The notes beneath the pieces were generated by a model. The model was not told where the DNA came from and did no database searches. It was given only the letters and a program-made list of their open reading frames with translations. A DNA stretch of 64,000 bases from Bog-532 sp963720945. Lineage in GTDB: Bacteria > Actinomycetota > Actinomycetes > Streptosporangiales > Streptosporangiaceae. The DNA lies in the NCBI GenBank assembly GCA_963720945.1, contig CAVRHH010000031.1, positions 744,001-808,000 of the forward strand, given 5' to 3'. Position numbers and translations under genes: made by a program. Positions 62,013-64,000 of this stretch are shown here, piece after piece. The first letter of the stretch is position 1. Each line of letters begins with the position of its first letter.

Positions 62013-62903
62013 ATGATGCCAGGCACGGGCGAAGTGACGTACGTCGTGCTTGCTGACCGCGCCGTCCCGTACCTCCTCGCCAGAGTGCGCTGGCCTGATG
62101 TCGCCCAGGCAATCAGCGCCCGCGCCCCCGACTGGCTCGACGATCCGGGCCTGTTCGATCTGCCCTACGACCCGAGCGCCGTGGCGCTGAGCTTCTCCCA
62201 GGCGGTAGCGGTGGCGGCGAGCTGGGGCAGGCAACTCCACCCCGAGGCAGCCGAAGGCGTACCGTCCTATATCCGGCGGATGCCGGCGAATTGGTCCGAC
62301 CTGTCGCCTTCCGAGCGGCGCGCCTGGGGCTTCGAGCACGTCGGGACCCGGCGCACCTCCGCTCGCCGCGCCGGCCGTCCGCACTGGTTCAAGGCGAAGA
62401 TCCCTGCGTCATCCGCTGTCGCCCAGGCGAAAGGGCAAGTAGGTACGCTGGCGTCGGCGGGAGGAAGCCCCGGCACGGGCGTCGATGGACCGGCCGCCAA
62501 TGGTCACAGCCAGGTGACCGACGCGACGAGCAGCGCCAGGAGCGCGGCAACCGAGCGCCGGCGCCATGCGCGGGTGCGCGTCGACGGACGGGCACACATC
62601 CGATCTGGGCACATCACCATGTCCGCCGGCCTCGTTGATCTGAGCGAGGGAGGGGTGCGGTGCGTCCTGCCCGGGGCGTCCCCGCTGGTGGGACCGGACG
62701 CGGCGCTCGGCGGACCGTTCCTGATCGAAGCCGAGGTGGCCACATCGACGATCTGCCTCGACGTGGCGGGCCGAATCAGCTGGTATCGCGGCAGCGAAGC
62801 CGGCTCGCAGTTCGGCGTTGTGTTCGGGGAGCTGGCCGACGGCGAGACCGAAGGGGCGCGGCAGTTCCTCACTGCCGTCCGCAGGAGGCGAGGTTATCGA
62901 TGA
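62013..62903 (+). CDS. PilZ-domain protein (putative c-di-GMP receptor)
   Basis: A 296-residue protein from ATG 62013 with caggggg upstream (ATG 62016 is equally possible). The N-terminal half (1-120) is not recognised and is followed by a low-complexity linker. The C-terminal part holds a PilZ domain: ERRRHARVRVDGRAHI with the arginine motif and LVDLSEGGVRCVLPGA with the DxSxxG motif, the two c-di-GMP contacts of the family, then ISWYRGSEAGSQFGVVF. A cytoplasmic c-di-GMP receptor is likely. Its stop overlaps the next start (ATGA), so it is translationally coupled to a signal-peptidase-like gene. Confidence 0.88.
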   Translation: MMPGTGEVTYVVLADRAVPYLLARVRWPDVAQAISARAPDWLDDPGLFDLPYDPSAVALSFSQAVAVAASWGRQLHPEAAEGVPSYIRRMPANWSDLSPSERRAWGFEHVGTRRTSARRAGRPHWFKAKIPASSAVAQAKGQVGTLASAGGSPGTGVDGPAANGHSQVTDATSSARSAATERRRHARVRVDGRAHIRSGHITMSAGLVDLSEGGVRCVLPGASPLVGPDAALGGPFLIEAEVATSTICLDVAGRISWYRGSEAGSQFGVVFGELADGETEGARQFLTAVRRRRGYR

Positions 62904-63703
62904 GCCCGTTGCCTGCCGACAACGACAACGACGACACGCCGGGCGTCCTGACCGGAGGTCACCCAGACCACCCGGCGCCCCGCTCGGAGTCCAGCGCCGC
63001 TGGGCCCGGCCGCCAGGGTCACGGCAAAGCCGCCTCTGGGGCGACCGCTGTCCGGTTGCCGCAAGAACTCGACTACCGCCTGCGAGGTCTCGGCGTCGAG
63101 CCGACGGACCACCTTCCCGCCACGCCGATACGAACGGACACCCGCCGGCATCGCCGCGGCCCGTTCCTGGCTAAGATCGCCGTCTTCCTCGCCGTGGTGG
63201 CGCTTGCCGTGCTGCTTCTCCAGGCCTTCGTCATCCAGCCCTTTGCTGTGCCCGGCGATGCGATGGCGCCGACTCTACAGGCAGGCGACCGGATCCTCGT
63301 CGTCAAGTCGGGTCTCCTCGAGGGTCCCATCCACAGCGGCCAGGTCGTCGTCTTCCATCCGCCGCAGTCCCTGCCCTGCACCGTGGTCGGAGGCCGCGGC
63401 GGTGACCTAGTGCTCCGGGTGGTGGCGCTGCCGGGCGATACGATCTGGTCCGTCGGCGATACGATCTTCGTCAACGGGCGGCCGCTTCTCGAACGGAGAT
63501 GGTACGACCCCAGCTCCGGCCCGGTCGGCTCGATGCCAATCCACAGCACTACGCTCGCACCGGACCGGTACTTCGTGCTGGCCGACAACCGCTCTGACGC
63601 CTGTGACTCGCGGGTCTTCGGGCCCATCTCGGGCTCGTCCGTCGTCGGCGAGGGAATCGCCATCGTCGGCCGCCACGGCCATGTGTTCTTCGGGAAGCTG
63701 TGA
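62900..63703 (+). CDS. Signal peptidase I homologue lacking the catalytic Ser and Lys
   Basis: A 267-residue protein from ATG 62900. A disordered N-terminus (1-60) is followed by one membrane helix (about 89-112) and an S26-type domain. The family boxes are recognisable: box B AVPGDAMAPTLQAGD (usually SM-P-T), box C SGQVVVFHPP, box D VLRVVALPGDTIW (usually KR-V-G-PGD) and box E LADNRSDACDSRVFGPI. At box B the nucleophile Ser is Ala (residue 121), and at box D the general base Lys is Leu (residue 172). The fold looks intact, so it is probably a non-cleaving partner or sensor rather than a degraded gene. Confidence 0.85.
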   Translation: MSPLPADNDNDDTPGVLTGGHPDHPAPRSESSAAGPGRQGHGKAASGATAVRLPQELDYRLRGLGVEPTDHLPATPIRTDTRRHRRGPFLAKIAVFLAVVALAVLLLQAFVIQPFAVPGDAMAPTLQAGDRILVVKSGLLEGPIHSGQVVVFHPPQSLPCTVVGGRGGDLVLRVVALPGDTIWSVGDTIFVNGRPLLERRWYDPSSGPVGSMPIHSTTLAPDRYFVLADNRSDACDSRVFGPISGSSVVGEGIAIVGRHGHVFFGKL

Positions 63704-63741
63704 GGCACGGCCGGGAAGGGCCGCGTAGCGAGTCCTGGGCC

Positions 63742-64000
63742 ATGGCCGGTTTCGCTGCGACCCTGAAGCCGGCTGGGAGGCGCGCCCAGCGTGCACGGAG
63801 GCGGTCACCGGCCGCGGTGGCCCTGCTGGCCGTGACACTGCTTCTTGCTGCGTGCGGCTCCGGCCGGCCGCGCCCCGACGTCGCGCTGCTGCCGGCTCCG
63901 GGGGCGGGGGGTCACGTGTGGCACTGGACGGCCGAGTGTCCATTCGGCCCCGCTGCGAGCGGAGGCTGCGGGAAGGCAGGCCCGGTGCTCGGCTCGGCCC
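63742..64000 (+). CDS. Lipoprotein, N-terminal part (runs past the window)
   Basis: Partial gene starting at ATG 63742 or at GTG 63700, which overlaps the stop of the previous gene and is in the same frame. A basic N-region (RRAQRARRR) precedes a hydrophobic helix ending in the lipobox LLAAC (Cys at about 37), followed by a Gly/Pro-rich start of the mature protein. It should be exported and lipid-anchored. Later features are outside the window, so no function can be given. It continues the PilZ/signal-peptidase-like unit. Confidence 0.7.
   Translation, partial: MAGFAATLKPAGRRAQRARRRSPAAVALLAVTLLLAACGSGRPRPDVALLPAPGAGGHVWHWTAECPFGPAASGGCGKAGPVLGSA

Overview
The window is GC-rich chromosomal DNA from an actinomycete. 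Evidence: frequent GTG starts, very long LuxR regulators with N-terminal ATPase domains (LAL type), an IdeR/DmdR-type iron box, GH57/GlgA/GlgP glycogen genes, a MptA/B-like mannosyltransferase, a TerY-P-like signalling cluster and DnaA-box-like 9-mers of the actinobacterial type. I cannot name the genus; codon and motif style fit Streptosporangiales, Catenulisporales or Streptomycetales relatives. No rRNA, tRNA or CRISPR array was recognised.

Layout. 1-3.1 kb: 3' part of an E1-alpha (pyruvate/branched-chain 2-oxoacid dehydrogenase) gene, a small EACC1-like protein, and an IS66 transposase remnant fused in frame to a HAD hydrolase. 3.6-13.7 kb: the most interesting region. It holds a membrane-anchored Ser/Thr kinase, a CHAT protease with a seven-bladed WD40 propeller, a P-loop NTPase with a helical-repeat tail, an SPFH-like/vWA fusion, a TerY-like vWA protein and a PP2C phosphatase. 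The last four are tightly packed on one strand. I read it as a TerY-P triad (vWA + kinase + phosphatase) wired to a CHAT effector, probably a conflict/cell-suicide or stress-signalling module. 13.9-25.1 kb: small membrane proteins, a secreted Lipoprotein_15-type protein, two LAL regulators flanking an alpha/beta hydrolase, and a GT-C mannosyltransferase. 25.3-33.3 kb: GH76, a large membrane alkaline-phosphatase-like protein, a MOSC-FNR-ferredoxin fusion, a CoA transferase and a DUF5995 protein. 33.4-42.3 kb: a frameshifted LAL regulator, an ECF-like sigma factor, a small LuxR protein, an M20 peptidase relic, a CPA2 antiporter and a frameshifted acyltransferase-SGNH gene. 42.3-46.7 kb: a palindromic MITE-like element and gene relics, then an iron box and a three-gene Fe(III) ABC importer. 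46.8-55.6 kb: a CBS-BON protein and a glycogen/alpha-glucan block (two GH57, GlgA, GlgP, CBM48 protein). 55.6-58.4 kb: a gene desert with tandem repeats, an integrase relic and ten DnaA-box-like 9-mers. 58.4-64 kb: a truncated and an intact SDR, a secreted beta-helix protein, a PilZ protein, a signal-peptidase-I homologue lacking both catalytic residues, and the start of a lipoprotein gene.

The window carries much decay: an IS66/HAD chimera, two frameshifted large genes, and fragments of M20, MFS, DUF899, SDR and integrase genes. This suggests an accessory part of the chromosome. The glycogen block and the iron importer look intact and functional. All product names come from reading motifs by eye; no database search was run.
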